A stretch of 13,357 bases of DNA from DATDYA01 sp035289165 (GCA_035289165.1 DATDYA010000044.1:1-13357), one strand, 5' to 3'. Counted from the first letter of the stretch, positions 5,401 to 13,104 are shown. The notes: generated by a model not told the origin, from the letters alone. Made by a program: numbers and translations.

Positions 5401-6230
5401 GCATTCTGGTCTAACTTACCTTGTCTAACTCTATCAAAAACTTTACCCGTAATGTCTAATTTAACTTCGATACCTATACTTTCTAATGTTTGTCTCAAAC
5501 GAACAACTTCAGCCAGACTATCCTGATCTATTAATTTTATGAGCGAGGCATTCAATAATGGCCCCAGGCGATAAAAGAATTCGTCCTTATTAAATTCTCC
5601 CGTCTTAAAGCCAGGACTCGCCGAAGCTATTAACCAAACTATGTGACTTGCATCACCGCCCCACGGGTTTTTATTGTCCAATATTTTTTCTTTGATTAGA
5701 GTTTCACAAAAATATAAAAAAACATCAAACAGAGGACTTTTTATTAGCTCCGGACGAAGATTGGAAATTAAAGACCACAATCTACCTTTATAGTGTAAGT
5801 CCTCGAGCTTCAGATCCTTCCTTAATATATCAGCTAACAGACTTAAATCTTTCTCAAAAAAAATATCAATGAAATTTTTAACTTCTGTTTCGAAAGAAAT
5901 AAACCAATCCAAACTCTGCTGGTCTGGGTCTTCATCCCCTTCATAAAAAAGATGATACTCTTCAGTATCTAAATCACCCTTCAGCTTTCTTAGCACTAGC
6001 CCCAGTTTATTGGATAATTTTTCTTTTGAGTTTTTACCTAATAACTCCAAAGATTGGTGGAGCCTACTATTTGCTACCTTTAATTTGTCTGGGACGCTAG
6101 CTAAATCTGAGTCTAGGATCCATTGGAGATCCGCGTTAATTTCTTCCACGTCTTTCGCGCTCTCTAATTCTTCCCCCAACCCCTCTTGTATAAAACTCCA
6201 ATTTTCTTGCGGGCCTTTGTATGGACGCAT
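2496..6230 (-). CDS. Giant (1244-aa) cytosolic protein of unknown function with a GNAT-like C-terminal region
   Basis: The protein has no signal peptide or membrane segment. Residues 1 to about 680 are mainly helical and charged. A long Lys/Glu coiled coil spans about 675-755. Residues 870-915 contain an unusual block with CDAFGSGKKGHFMTNPNC, then KWDVDHLVAQSTLI. The last 140 residues (about 1100-1244) look like an acetyltransferase-type fold: an IYIDDTAT strand, then a Gly-rich turn EIKGTGSS resembling GNAT motif A (with E/K in place of the usual Q/R), a helix, RMSCRAFTS, and a late LGYIVEG. The family is not recognised; the GNAT reading is from pattern only. ATG 6230 lies 16 bp after the pheT stop with no terminator between them, so it is probably transcribed with pheST. 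It has no Shine-Dalgarno. GC content is lower than pheST by eye. It is the last gene of the run; I see no clear terminator between it and the next gene's promoter. Confidence 0.85.
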   Translation of the reverse strand: MRPYKGPQENWSFIQEGLGEELESAKDVEEINADLQWILDSDLASVPDKLKVANSRLHQSLELLGKNSKEKLSNKLGLVLRKLKGDLDTEEYHLFYEGDEDPDQQSLDWFISFETEVKNFIDIFFEKDLSLLADILRKDLKLEDLHYKGRLWSLISNLRPELIKSPLFDVFLYFCETLIKEKILDNKNPWGGDASHIVWLIASASPGFKTGEFNKDEFFYRLGPLLNASLIKLIDQDSLAEVVRLRQTLESIGIEVKLDITGKVFDRVRQGKLDQNAISFIKEKAEKERLEEIVQGLKKIAKEIGLHVTNQQNIDPDEWGVVKDFFFNEKGELHKPDTEEVKKIREVVLQLYRQKGDSVVVDGFDVLMYYLGNSSGKDQLIWDYLKDSRKHDSLMYVPSFINCVKEVESEDGRSRRDVVTSMLHHAGMGTGMQADIFRDIMFRINAEVWKKLETESLYENKSPCLSDPNSVNLLRIKNEIRLVQMPELKEAVSSIPPEKESLRSYVLELFSNPAIDLEALKNFISEPGAFFSSTSGAGEQNLFVSLILREMHPDYLVGWSAKESRDAIVEGTYDRVNVFKPIVVEWYDSQNLEEQELLLNKILRQLQQSDNGSEIIPSALGYVDQIMDLAGEKKVQAMHGVVDRAVGINLWVEFICNKNNLKESWNFLLGKGKKLADKAFDYKKSHLNSELKQREKKIKKDIEGLEKRIEKTDASGKSSLDESLRSLKLKLEEILKAIQKNERLVEDEAGEFYSNLDIKVGDEAVVAQQQETIRWFWESLYKTGFKVNVLHLTKQITGHALSGEDELRKICFQNALNGGAETKKRIKNCLEEIMMGAKNILSLCYYRAEILKPSDPRVATAGTATGTCDAFGSGKKGHFMTNPNCAQFVLYRSKEERPEKWDVDHLVAQSTLIQEVDVFNTPQERWDFYQGLRINNGKIGETLKQINYPGGTKEFLRKLDNVRPGITLDSVEVPGGAQAMFNPMVIFGFLQESFKRMAMVEADYRRRLIIGKNFSYLKDIPEQVKNRGAWETPIAYSDNFGLDKHQEDAVFLGDYSQDVDQSSKPVSTFVRPARPIDALRIACVEDVAFSRSGGEAYITGVIPMSKNVFASSLHSEHYNTAPLAYIQEGFDNSGKKHTYGYLVALPQEDGSIYIDDTATTGEIKGTGSSLLISFLSGMRSDQKYKGAAIRMSCRAFTSARAIAKEPNRKIIEEQLGYIVEGPSFEEVSKYTEDSLIPYTFRPKL

Positions 6231-6246
6231 ATAAAAATACCGTTAT

Positions 6247-8712
6247 TTATTTTCTCACCTCTGCCCCTAATTGACTGACTAGATTGTTTATCACTTTTTC
6301 ATGAGCCGAGGTAATTTCTTCGGCAGTTAACGTGTGGTCGTTGCTTCCATAAAGAATATGGTAAGCTAAACTTTTTTTATCACTGGCGATCTTGTCGCCA
6401 GAGTAGCTGTCGAAAAGTTCAACTTGCTTAACCAAAGGGTACGAAGACAAAATTACTTTCTTAATTTCCTCATGAGTTATCTGTTTAGGAATCACAAAAG
6501 CAAAATCCCGAACGACTTCTGGGTAAACCGGAACGGTCTGGTATTTAGCTTCATTACGCACTGCACCTAATTCTACTAAGCGGTTTAAAACCAAGTCCAC
6601 AGCGGCCACTCTTCCCTCGATACCGAGACGGGCGAGAACGGCGGGATGGACTTCGTAAATAGCTCCGACCAATTCATCGGCATAATAAATCGAAGCAGAC
6701 CGAGTGGAATGTTGCCAGGGTTTCAAAACTTCTGGCTTGCGATAAACAAATTCAGTTTTAAACTCTTGGGCTACCACCTCCACAACCTGTTTAGCAACAC
6801 TAAAAAGATTCTGACTCTTTTTCATGGCAACAACGCTCGTTAACCAGGTATCTTGGCGCGGCAAGAGCTCATCGCTAGTGGCTTTAACTCGCGGACCCGA
6901 TTCATTTAAAAGAAAAGTTTGCCCGACTTCAAAAATCCTGACCGTAGAAAAATTTTCAATGTTCTTTCTAATATTTTCTAAGAGATTGTTTATGAGAGTC
7001 CGGCGGAGATAGGGTTTTTCTTTGGACAATGGATTATCCATTTCAATATATTTTTCCACTTCTCCACCTAAAGTTTTTATTTGGTCAGCACTAACAAAGG
7101 AATAATTATATACCTCGCTATAGGCTAATTCTTTTACCAAAACATTCCTTAAACGATGCCCTAGCTCGCGCAATTCGTTAGTTTCCGGTGGGTCAATCGG
7201 AAAGAGTGGCATTGTGGTTCGAATATTGCCATAGCCGTAAACCCGCGCCACTTCTTCGACGATGTCTTCGGGAATAGAAATGTCTTTGGTTGCCCGCCAC
7301 GTCGGGACTTTGACGGCGAGGAGGTCTTTTTTCTCTTTTACTTCAAAACCAAGACGGGTTAAGATACTGACCACTTCTTTTTTATCTACCTCGAGACCAA
7401 TTTTCTTAAATAAGAAACTCCAACTTAATTCAATTGGTCCCTGGTTTAGTCCAAAACTCTTTACATCAGGGACATTACTTACCACCCGGGCTCCGGGGCA
7501 AAATTCGAGAGTTAAAGCAACAGCTTTTTTCAAAGCAATTTTAGTCAAATTAGGATCTAAACTTTTCTCAAAACGAGCAGAGGAATCAGTGCGCAGACCT
7601 AAATTTAAGGCCGCCTTGCGGATAATAATCGGATCAAAATTAGCTGATTCAAACACAACTGTTTCGGTTCCTTCCTTGACCCCGCTATTTAAACCACCCA
7701 TAACACCGGCTAATGCTATTCCCTTCTCGGCATTACCGATGACGAGCATGGAGTGGTCTAATTTATGTTTAGTTCCATCAAGAGTTATGAAATCCTCACC
7801 GTCCTTGGCGCGACGGACAATGATATCTAATTCTTTTTCCTTATTACCAGTTAAAAATTGACCATCAAAAGCGTGCATCGGCTGGCCAATGTCATACATG
7901 ATGTAATTAGTAATATCTACAATATTGTTAATCGGACGAACTCCAACTGACTGAAGAAAATTTTGAAGCCAGGCCGGTGAGGGGCCAACTTTTACGCCCA
8001 CTACCGCCACAGCCATATAGCGGGGGCATAACGACTGATCTTCGACGTTTACTTTTATCTTTAATTCTTTCCCCACTTTTATCTCTGGCACCTCATATGG
8101 CTTTAAATCTTTTTTGTACAAAGCGGCGACTTCGCGGGCTAAACCATAATGACCCCACAAGTCCGGTCGGTGGGTCATGGATTTGTTGTCAATATCTAAC
8201 ACCGCGTCATTTAAACCCAGAACCTCTGCCAGTGGTTTGCCGACGTTTTTAACAGAAACCAAATCCTTTAAATCAATAATTTCTCTCTCGTCATGAAGAG
8301 GAAATTTTTCTCCCAAACCAATCTCGGTCGACTGACAAATCATACCTTGCGATTCTACACCGCGAATTTTTGCTGGTTTTAATTCAATTAGATCACCTTC
8401 GCCATGCCAGCGAACCCGGGCGCCGATTTTACCCATGGCCACAAACATGTTCTCGGCCAGGTTACTACCACCGCAGACCACTGACAGGGTCTCGCTACCG
8501 ATACTGACCTTACAGACTTTTAATTTATCGGCATCGGGATGCTTATCGACGGATAAAATTTTACCAACCACAATACCATCTAGTGTAGAGGCTGGGTGTT
8601 TAACCCCCTCAACTTCAACTGTACTCATGGTCAACTTACTGGCCACTTCTTCTGGCGTTACGGCATCGGTGAGTTTAACGTATTGTTTTAACCAATTAAA
8701 AGATACTAACAT
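6247..8712 (-). CDS. pheT: Phenylalanyl-tRNA synthetase beta subunit
   Basis: PheT forms the alpha2-beta2 enzyme with PheS that charges tRNA-Phe in the cytosol. The protein has 821 residues, close to the usual size of about 800. The N-terminal tRNA-binding OB domain (GIVVGKILSVDKHPDADKL, from about residue 46) is followed by the B3/B4 editing region (for example INNIVDITNYIMYDIGQPMH, about 260-280), then B5, a catalytic-like core, and a C-terminal ferredoxin-fold anticodon-binding domain starting near VYPEVVRDFAFVIPK. All domains appear intact. I chose ATG 8712 (MLVSFNWLKQYV, the typical start) over the in-frame TTG two codons earlier. The start is 10 bp after the pheS stop, so the two genes are co-transcribed. 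There is no Shine-Dalgarno. Confidence 0.97.
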   Translation of the reverse strand: MLVSFNWLKQYVKLTDAVTPEEVASKLTMSTVEVEGVKHPASTLDGIVVGKILSVDKHPDADKLKVCKVSIGSETLSVVCGGSNLAENMFVAMGKIGARVRWHGEGDLIELKPAKIRGVESQGMICQSTEIGLGEKFPLHDEREIIDLKDLVSVKNVGKPLAEVLGLNDAVLDIDNKSMTHRPDLWGHYGLAREVAALYKKDLKPYEVPEIKVGKELKIKVNVEDQSLCPRYMAVAVVGVKVGPSPAWLQNFLQSVGVRPINNIVDITNYIMYDIGQPMHAFDGQFLTGNKEKELDIIVRRAKDGEDFITLDGTKHKLDHSMLVIGNAEKGIALAGVMGGLNSGVKEGTETVVFESANFDPIIIRKAALNLGLRTDSSARFEKSLDPNLTKIALKKAVALTLEFCPGARVVSNVPDVKSFGLNQGPIELSWSFLFKKIGLEVDKKEVVSILTRLGFEVKEKKDLLAVKVPTWRATKDISIPEDIVEEVARVYGYGNIRTTMPLFPIDPPETNELRELGHRLRNVLVKELAYSEVYNYSFVSADQIKTLGGEVEKYIEMDNPLSKEKPYLRRTLINNLLENIRKNIENFSTVRIFEVGQTFLLNESGPRVKATSDELLPRQDTWLTSVVAMKKSQNLFSVAKQVVEVVAQEFKTEFVYRKPEVLKPWQHSTRSASIYYADELVGAIYEVHPAVLARLGIEGRVAAVDLVLNRLVELGAVRNEAKYQTVPVYPEVVRDFAFVIPKQITHEEIKKVILSSYPLVKQVELFDSYSGDKIASDKKSLAYHILYGSNDHTLTAEEITSAHEKVINNLVSQLGAEVRK

Positions 8713-8722
8713 AGTCAAAAAA

Positions 8723-9754
8723 CTAGAATTGTTTTAGAAATCGTAAATCACCGTTCTGTAAGTGGCGGATATCCTCAATGCCATACTTTTGCATAACTAA
8801 ACGAGTGAGACCGAGGCCAAAGGCAAAGCCGGTCCAGACTTTCGGGTCAAGGCCGCCAGCCTCGATGACCTTCGGATGGATCAAACCACAAGGCAAGGTT
8901 TCAATCCAGCCCGAATGCTTACAAGCACCACAACCAGTTCCGCCGCAGACCAAACATTTTATATCTAGTTCAAAACCGGGTTCGACAAACTGGAAATGTC
9001 CGGGTCGAAGACGGACTTCAACGTCACGTTTTAAAACCCCTTTAAGGAGGGTTTTCATAACTGCCACCAAATGAGCAATACTAATATCTTTGTCTACCAC
9101 GACTCCTTCCAACTGGTAAAAGGTATGCTCGTGAGCGGCGTCAGTGGCTTCGTTGCGAAAACAACGACCAGGAACAACCGCCCGAAGTGGGGCACCATAT
9201 TTTTCCATGGCCCTAACCTGGACGGGCGAAGTTTGGGTACGCATGACCCAATCCGGATGATTTTTAATGTAAAAAGTATCTTGGGTGTCGCGGGCAGGAT
9301 CGTGGCGGCCGATATTTAAAGCTTCAAAATTATAATGGTCGCTTTCCAATTCTGGTCCGTCTAGGACCATAAAACCCATGGAGGTAAATAGATCCTCTAA
9401 TTCTTTTTGGACAATGGTATTAGGGTGTAAGTGACCAGAATCTTTTGGTGGCAAAGACGGTTCGGTGATGTCCACTTGTTCAGCTTCAATCTGCTCGCTC
9501 CATTCGCCTTGGGACAACTCTTGTTTTTTGGCGCTATATATCTCTTCTAATTCGGTTTTAACCTGATTAGCTAATTGTCCAACTTCTTTCCGAGCTTCGT
9601 CCCCTAAATCTTTTAGATTTTTTAAGATTTGGTTCAGTTCGCCGGATTTACGCGAAAAAAATCTTTGGTAAAGATCATCCAGCTTCAAAGTGTCCTTCAC
9701 TTCTTTGACGCCCTGTAAAAATTCTTGGCGTAATTTTTCAATGTCCTCACGCAT
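8723..9754 (-). CDS. pheS: Phenylalanyl-tRNA synthetase alpha subunit
   Basis: This is the catalytic subunit, 343 residues (normal length). An N-terminal coiled-coil arm (about 1-85) binds tRNA. The class II core follows: motif 1 around HPNTIVQKELEDLF (110-123), motif 2 with FRNE at 199-202, the TFYQLEG substrate-binding strand at 211-217, and motif 3 GFAFGLGLTRL at 309-319. Four cysteines at 267, 270, 275 and 278 form a CxxC-x4-CxxC pattern, suggesting a zinc-binding insertion of the kind seen in some bacterial PheS. ATG 9754 is 9 bp after the rseP stop and has no Shine-Dalgarno. The gene is followed immediately by pheT. Confidence 0.97.
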   Translation of the reverse strand: MREDIEKLRQEFLQGVKEVKDTLKLDDLYQRFFSRKSGELNQILKNLKDLGDEARKEVGQLANQVKTELEEIYSAKKQELSQGEWSEQIEAEQVDITEPSLPPKDSGHLHPNTIVQKELEDLFTSMGFMVLDGPELESDHYNFEALNIGRHDPARDTQDTFYIKNHPDWVMRTQTSPVQVRAMEKYGAPLRAVVPGRCFRNEATDAAHEHTFYQLEGVVVDKDISIAHLVAVMKTLLKGVLKRDVEVRLRPGHFQFVEPGFELDIKCLVCGGTGCGACKHSGWIETLPCGLIHPKVIEAGGLDPKVWTGFAFGLGLTRLVMQKYGIEDIRHLQNGDLRFLKQF

Positions 9755-9763
9755 ATTTATTTT

Positions 9764-10921
9764 TTAAAAAATATTTTGGAAAAAATTAGCGATCGCTCCG
9801 CCAAATGATCTAATATCTTTAACTGTTACCACGAGTACCAAAAGCATGAGGAGCATAAAACCAACAGCATGAGCAATCTGCTCCCACTTTTCCGACACCG
9901 GTCGGCGTATAACTTTGCTAATACCAAGGAATAACAGACGACCACCATCTAAAGCGGGAAAAGGTATGATATTTAAAACCGCAAGGTTCAAAGACAACAA
10001 AGCAGTAAATTGTATTAAGTAAGCAATACCCATTCGCGCTGCTTCGCCGGTCATAACCGCGATGCCGACAGGGCCAGCCACAGCTTCAGCCGCTCCACCG
10101 CCGGTAAACAAGCCTTTAATGAGTAAACCGAAACCGATTACAATCGCTTTAATGTACCAACCGGTATAAATAATACCCTGAGCGATAGCGAAGTACCAGG
10201 GATATTTAACCGTTCCGATTTCGGCTAAGGCTACACCGATTCCTCCGCGTCCAGTTTCCGAACGCAGTTCAGGGGTAACCGTTGTAGTAATGATTTCCTC
10301 ACCGCGTTTAAGAGAAACTGGCACTGCTTCACCTTGGTGATTGTTAATATATTCTTGCATGCCCGTTAATCGTGGGGCGTCCAATTCCCCAACTTTTTGT
10401 AAAACATCTCCTGGCAGGATTCCCGCTTCTGCGGCCGGCGATTCCGGTCGAACTTGAATAATTTCCAAACGGCGATTTTGTACTCGAGACTCGTCTTTAA
10501 TGCCGTCCACAGCTTGCGGCAACCCAATCATGAGGCCAATGGACAGTAAAACAGCCGCGAGGACAATATTCATGATAACACCGGCGGATAAGGTAATGGC
10601 CTTTTTCCAAGCTTTTTGGGCACCGAAACTATCACTACCAGTTTCGTCGTGATTCTCGCCTTTAATACTAACAAACCCACCCAAAGGTAATAGGTTTAAA
10701 GAATACAACGTTGTCGGGGCAGCTTCACGTTTAAACTTTCGTCCGACAATTTTCCATTTTTTCGTCACCGGGTCTTTATACCAGCCAAACAATCTAGGGG
10801 GGAAACCAAAACCAAATTCGTATACTTTCATCCCACTTTTCCGAGCAGCAATAAAATGGCCCCACTCGTGGGACAAAACTAGAACGGCCAAAACGGCGAT
10901 AAAAACGATTAACGTGAACAT
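9764..10921 (-). CDS. rseP: RseP-type site-2 zinc metalloprotease (M50)
   Basis: This is an intramembrane protease that cuts membrane-anchored regulators and can clear signal-peptide remnants. The protein has 385 residues, with one PDZ domain where E. coli RseP has two. A first membrane helix carries HEWGH (residues 18-22), the zinc-binding HExxH. A second helix lies at about 112-134. A PDZ domain spans about 150-220 (SPAAEAGILPGDVLQKVGELD). A third hydrophobic stretch is at about 243-272. The third zinc-ligand motif NIIPFPALDGG has LDGG at 324-327, and a last helix is at about 352-367. All catalytic residues are present. ATG 10921 has no Shine-Dalgarno and lies 25 bp after the 96-aa gene. 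Any target anti-sigma factor is not visible in the window. Confidence 0.95.
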   Translation of the reverse strand: MFTLIVFIAVLAVLVLSHEWGHFIAARKSGMKVYEFGFGFPPRLFGWYKDPVTKKWKIVGRKFKREAAPTTLYSLNLLPLGGFVSIKGENHDETGSDSFGAQKAWKKAITLSAGVIMNIVLAAVLLSIGLMIGLPQAVDGIKDESRVQNRRLEIIQVRPESPAAEAGILPGDVLQKVGELDAPRLTGMQEYINNHQGEAVPVSLKRGEEIITTTVTPELRSETGRGGIGVALAEIGTVKYPWYFAIAQGIIYTGWYIKAIVIGFGLLIKGLFTGGGAAEAVAGPVGIAVMTGEAARMGIAYLIQFTALLSLNLAVLNIIPFPALDGGRLLFLGISKVIRRPVSEKWEQIAHAVGFMLLMLLVLVVTVKDIRSFGGAIANFFQNIF

Positions 10922-10946
10922 AGATAATTATTTTTATTTGCTAGTA

Positions 10947-11237
10947 TTATTTACACGGATTGTCAAAAACTGGTGAGAACGGACTAAATTTTATTCTTTT
11001 TTTGCTGTCTATGTCTTCTAACCAGACTCCCCGAGGACTTTCCAGGGCGACGACGGCATACCTTGCACCTTTAAATTCATACTGACGTCCGAGTCTAATA
11101 CATTTTTCTGACACTTTTTCCTCAAACCTTTCCCGATTCTTGAAATCTAATGACCTTGTTTGGGTTATTCTTTCTGCTTGTCTTAAATCTTTATTATATA
11201 CGCCAACGACACCTTCTCTGCGTCTTGAGTCACTCAT
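10947..11237 (-). CDS. Unknown 96-aa basic protein, first gene of the rseP-pheST run
   Basis: This is a short soluble protein beginning MSDSRRREGVVGVYNKDL and ending FDNPCK. It is rich in Arg, Lys and Glu. The N-terminal half is probably helical, and the C-terminal half alternates in a beta manner (YEFKGARYAVVALESPRGVWLEDI). There is no membrane segment or signal peptide, and I do not recognise a family. It is supported by its position directly after a TATAAT promoter, 25 bp ahead of rseP, and by codon composition like its neighbours. A regulatory or small RNA-binding role would be speculation. Confidence 0.75.
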   Translation of the reverse strand: MSDSRRREGVVGVYNKDLRQAERITQTRSLDFKNRERFEEKVSEKCIRLGRQYEFKGARYAVVALESPRGVWLEDIDSKKRIKFSPFSPVFDNPCK

Positions 11238-11251
11238 AGCTTATTTCATTC

Positions 11252-11280
11252 TTGATTATTCTTTACAACTATTATATACT
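11252..11280 (+). promoter_or_regulatory. Promoter of lemA-htpX, overlapping the divergent promoter
   Basis: TTGATT (11252-11257) and TATACT (11275-11280) are separated by 17 bp. The predicted start is near 11287, about 43 nt before lemA ATG 11330. Its -10 shares bases with the minus-strand TATAAT (11276-11271), so the two promoters probably compete. Confidence 0.65.
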
Positions 11281-11298
11281 AAACAGTATAAAAAGCAA
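11271..11298 (-). promoter_or_regulatory. Promoter of the 96-aa gene-rseP-pheS-pheT run
   Basis: TATAAT on the minus strand (11276-11271) is a perfect -10. The best -35, TTGCTT (11298-11293) at 16 bp, is weak. The predicted start is near 11265, giving a 28-nt leader. There is no strong terminator between the genes that follow down to 2496. Confidence 0.6.
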
Positions 11299-11329
11299 TA
11301 TTTAAGCTTAATTATTTAACTCATTCCCT

Positions 11330-11896
11330 ATGTTAGGATTATACATCCTTTTAGGCATAATCGTGGTCTTGGCCGTTTGGCTCATTGCCACGTACAATGG
11401 TTTAATCCGCTCGCGCAATCGAGTGGACGAAGCCTTTAGCGACATCGACGTCCAGTTAAAACGCCGTTATGATTTAATTCCCAACCTCATGGAGACAGTC
11501 AAAGGTTACATGGGTCATGAGCGAGGCACTCTGGAGAGTGTAACGAACGCTCGAGCCGCGGCGATCTCCGCTCATAACGACAAGAACGCAACACTGGAAC
11601 AAAAAGGCAAAGCAGAAAATGCTTTGACAGAAACTTTACGCTCTCTGTTTGCAGTCGCGGAAAACTACCCGGATTTAAAAGCCAGCCAAAACTTCTTACA
11701 ATTACAAGACGAGTTATCTGATACCGAGAACAAAATCCAGGCTTCCCGTCGCTTCTACAATGGCAATGTTCGCGACTTTAACACCAAGATTCAGGTCTTC
11801 CCAACCAATTTGGTCGCTGGAGCATTGAGCTTTAAGCAGTACGAGTTCTTTGAAGCTGATGAGGCCGAAAAGAAAAATGTCCAAGTAAAATTCTAA
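11330..11896 (+). CDS. lemA: LemA family membrane protein
   Basis: The protein has 188 residues, the normal LemA length. An N-terminal membrane helix (about 2-22) is followed by the family core of long helices: NRVDEAFSDIDVQLKRRYDLIPNL is split across about 28-51, followed by METVKGYMGHE. FYNGNVRDFN and a C-terminal segment with FEADE follow. LemA proteins are inner-membrane anchored with an extracytoplasmic helical bundle; function is poorly defined, but the gene is often next to htpX, as here. ATG 11330 has no Shine-Dalgarno. The gene is followed 53 bp later by htpX in the same direction. Confidence 0.95.
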   Translation: MLGLYILLGIIVVLAVWLIATYNGLIRSRNRVDEAFSDIDVQLKRRYDLIPNLMETVKGYMGHERGTLESVTNARAAAISAHNDKNATLEQKGKAENALTETLRSLFAVAENYPDLKASQNFLQLQDELSDTENKIQASRRFYNGNVRDFNTKIQVFPTNLVAGALSFKQYEFFEADEAEKKNVQVKF

Positions 11897-11905
11897 GCCA
11901 ATCTC

Positions 11906-11928
11906 AGAAGCCAAGTTACTTGGCTTCT
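11906..11928 (+). terminator. Perfect 10-bp hairpin between lemA and htpX
   Basis: AGAAGCCAAG (11906-11915) and CTTGGCTTCT (11919-11928) pair perfectly around a TTA loop. Only scattered T follow (GTCATTTG), so termination is probably partial at most. It may set the lemA/htpX ratio by partial termination or by protecting the lemA mRNA 3' end. Confidence 0.5.
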
Positions 11929-11949
11929 GTCATTTGAAATTAGAACAAT

Positions 11950-12843
11950 ATGTATAACCAAATTGACAGTAACAAACGCCAATCCATAGTTCTTACCATG
12001 ATTTTCATCGCGGTACTGATCAGCCTTGGTTATGTGGTGGAAATGTCTTTAGGTTGGCCCCAATACTCTGGCATTACCCTGGCCGTGGTTATTTCATTAT
12101 TCATGACTTTGCTCTCGTATTTTCAAGGTGACAAAATTGCCCTTTGGAGCTCGGGCGCAAAACCAATCGTGAAAGAAGATAACGCCTATTTATATAACCT
12201 GGTAGAAAATTTGTGCATTACCGCCGGCATGCTTATGCCCAAGTTATATATTATGGAAGATACGGCGATCAACGCTTTTGCGACTGGACGTAAGCCAGAT
12301 GTCGCCTCAATTGCCGTAACCCGTGGGGCACTACAAAAGTTAGAAAACGAAGAATTAGAGGGAGTACTGGCGCACGAGCTGTCCCACATTCAAAACTATG
12401 ACATCCGGTTTATGACCATGGTAGCAGTGTTAGTTGGGGCAATCGCTCTTCTCGCGGACATCTTCCTCCGCGCGAGATGGTTGGGATTACATTCAGATAA
12501 CCGCCGAAGTGGTGGTGGCCAGGTGGGAGCGGTATTAGCAATTGCTGGCATTGTACTTGCCATCCTCTCCCCACTCATTGCCAACCTAATTAAACTGGCT
12601 ATTTCTCGCCGACGAGAATATTTAGCGGACGCTTCGGGATCGCTCCTAACCCGTTACCCAGAAGGATTAGCTAGAGCCCTAGAGAAAATTGCGGCTGATC
12701 ACGAACCAATGAAAAAAGCCTCGAATGCCACCGCTCACCTTTTTATTTCGAACCCCTTTGGGAGCAAGAAAAAAATGAGTGCAATTTTTTCCACCCACCC
12801 GCCGATTGAAGAACGGATTGCGAAGTTAAGAGGAATGGCTTAA
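11950..12843 (+). CDS. htpX: HtpX-type M48 zinc metalloprotease
   Basis: This membrane-bound quality-control protease acts on damaged inner-membrane proteins. The protein has 297 residues, typical for HtpX. Membrane helices lie at about 13-33 and 41-57, the catalytic HELSH is at 142-146, two more helices are at about 155-172 and 192-212, and the third zinc ligand is E223 in RREYLADASG. All key residues are present. ATG 11950 follows AATTAGAACAAT with no Shine-Dalgarno. The stop overlaps by 3 bases with the stop of the reverse-transcriptase remnant on the other strand. It is co-directional with lemA, a pairing common in bacteria. Confidence 0.97.
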   Translation: MYNQIDSNKRQSIVLTMIFIAVLISLGYVVEMSLGWPQYSGITLAVVISLFMTLLSYFQGDKIALWSSGAKPIVKEDNAYLYNLVENLCITAGMLMPKLYIMEDTAINAFATGRKPDVASIAVTRGALQKLENEELEGVLAHELSHIQNYDIRFMTMVAVLVGAIALLADIFLRARWLGLHSDNRRSGGGQVGAVLAIAGIVLAILSPLIANLIKLAISRRREYLADASGSLLTRYPEGLARALEKIAADHEPMKKASNATAHLFISNPFGSKKKMSAIFSTHPPIEERIAKLRGMA

Positions 12844-12968
12844 ACACTCCACAACCAATACTCGTTCAATAATTCTTCTCTTGCCCGGCACGTATTGCCG
12901 TGTGACAACAGTCCTAAATATGACTGCAATTTTTCGTTTGTCGGATCTTTTTTGATCTTCGCAAGCAT
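12840..12968 (-). pseudogene. C-terminal remnant of a reverse transcriptase (DGR-type)
   Basis: A 42-codon frame starts with ATG 12968 and ends at TAA 12842-12840. It reads MLAKIKKDPTNEKLQSYLG, continuing LLSHGNTCRAREELL and ending WLWSV. The SYLG-x-x-x-HGNT segment followed by a basic helix resembles the extreme C-terminus of reverse transcriptases of diversity-generating retroelements (SYLG-x-hxHxNxxxLR in the family, from memory). Palm, fingers and the YxDD box are missing: the frame is closed by a TAA three codons upstream, and DNA further upstream is the GC-rich island terminator. It is therefore most likely a truncated remnant. No template or variable repeat is seen. It could instead be a real micro-protein, but the match to a C-terminus argues against this. 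Confidence 0.6.
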
Positions 12969-12983
12969 TCTTTTTTAGTTATT

Positions 12984-13043
12984 TAAAAACAGAACGACCC
13001 CCGTTCGGACATCCACCTTTTGGGTGAACGCCGAACGAGGGTC
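12984..13043 (-). terminator. Terminator hairpin of the second GC-rich island
   Basis: GACCCCCGTTCGG (12996-13008) and CCGAACGAGGGTC (13031-13043) pair at 12 of 13 positions, with an inner CACC/GGTG stem. On the minus strand the stem is followed by GTTCTGTTTTTAAAT, a short T run. It would end transcription of the gene at 13104-13355 before the reverse-transcriptase remnant. Confidence 0.65.
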
Positions 13044-13047
13044 CAAA

Positions 13048-13104
13048 GGAACCGAGGACCGGACACCCGCCGTAAGGGCCAAGTGTCCGAGCGTCCAAGG
13101 TTCC
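13048..13104 (-). repeat. Large composite hairpin at the stop of the second GC-rich gene
   Basis: GGAACC (13048-13053) and GGTTCC (13099-13104) pair perfectly. Inside are GGAC/GTCC, the perfect 7-bp pair CGGACAC/GTGTCCG, and a GCC/GGC tip around GTAA. The TAG stop of the adjacent gene overlaps its edge. It is followed by a second hairpin, the same order as at the csx3 3' end. Confidence 0.65.

Noticed and set aside
7262..7861. 199-codon plus-strand frame inside pheT
   Set aside because: Antisense shadow of a clear pheT gene with no recognisable motif.
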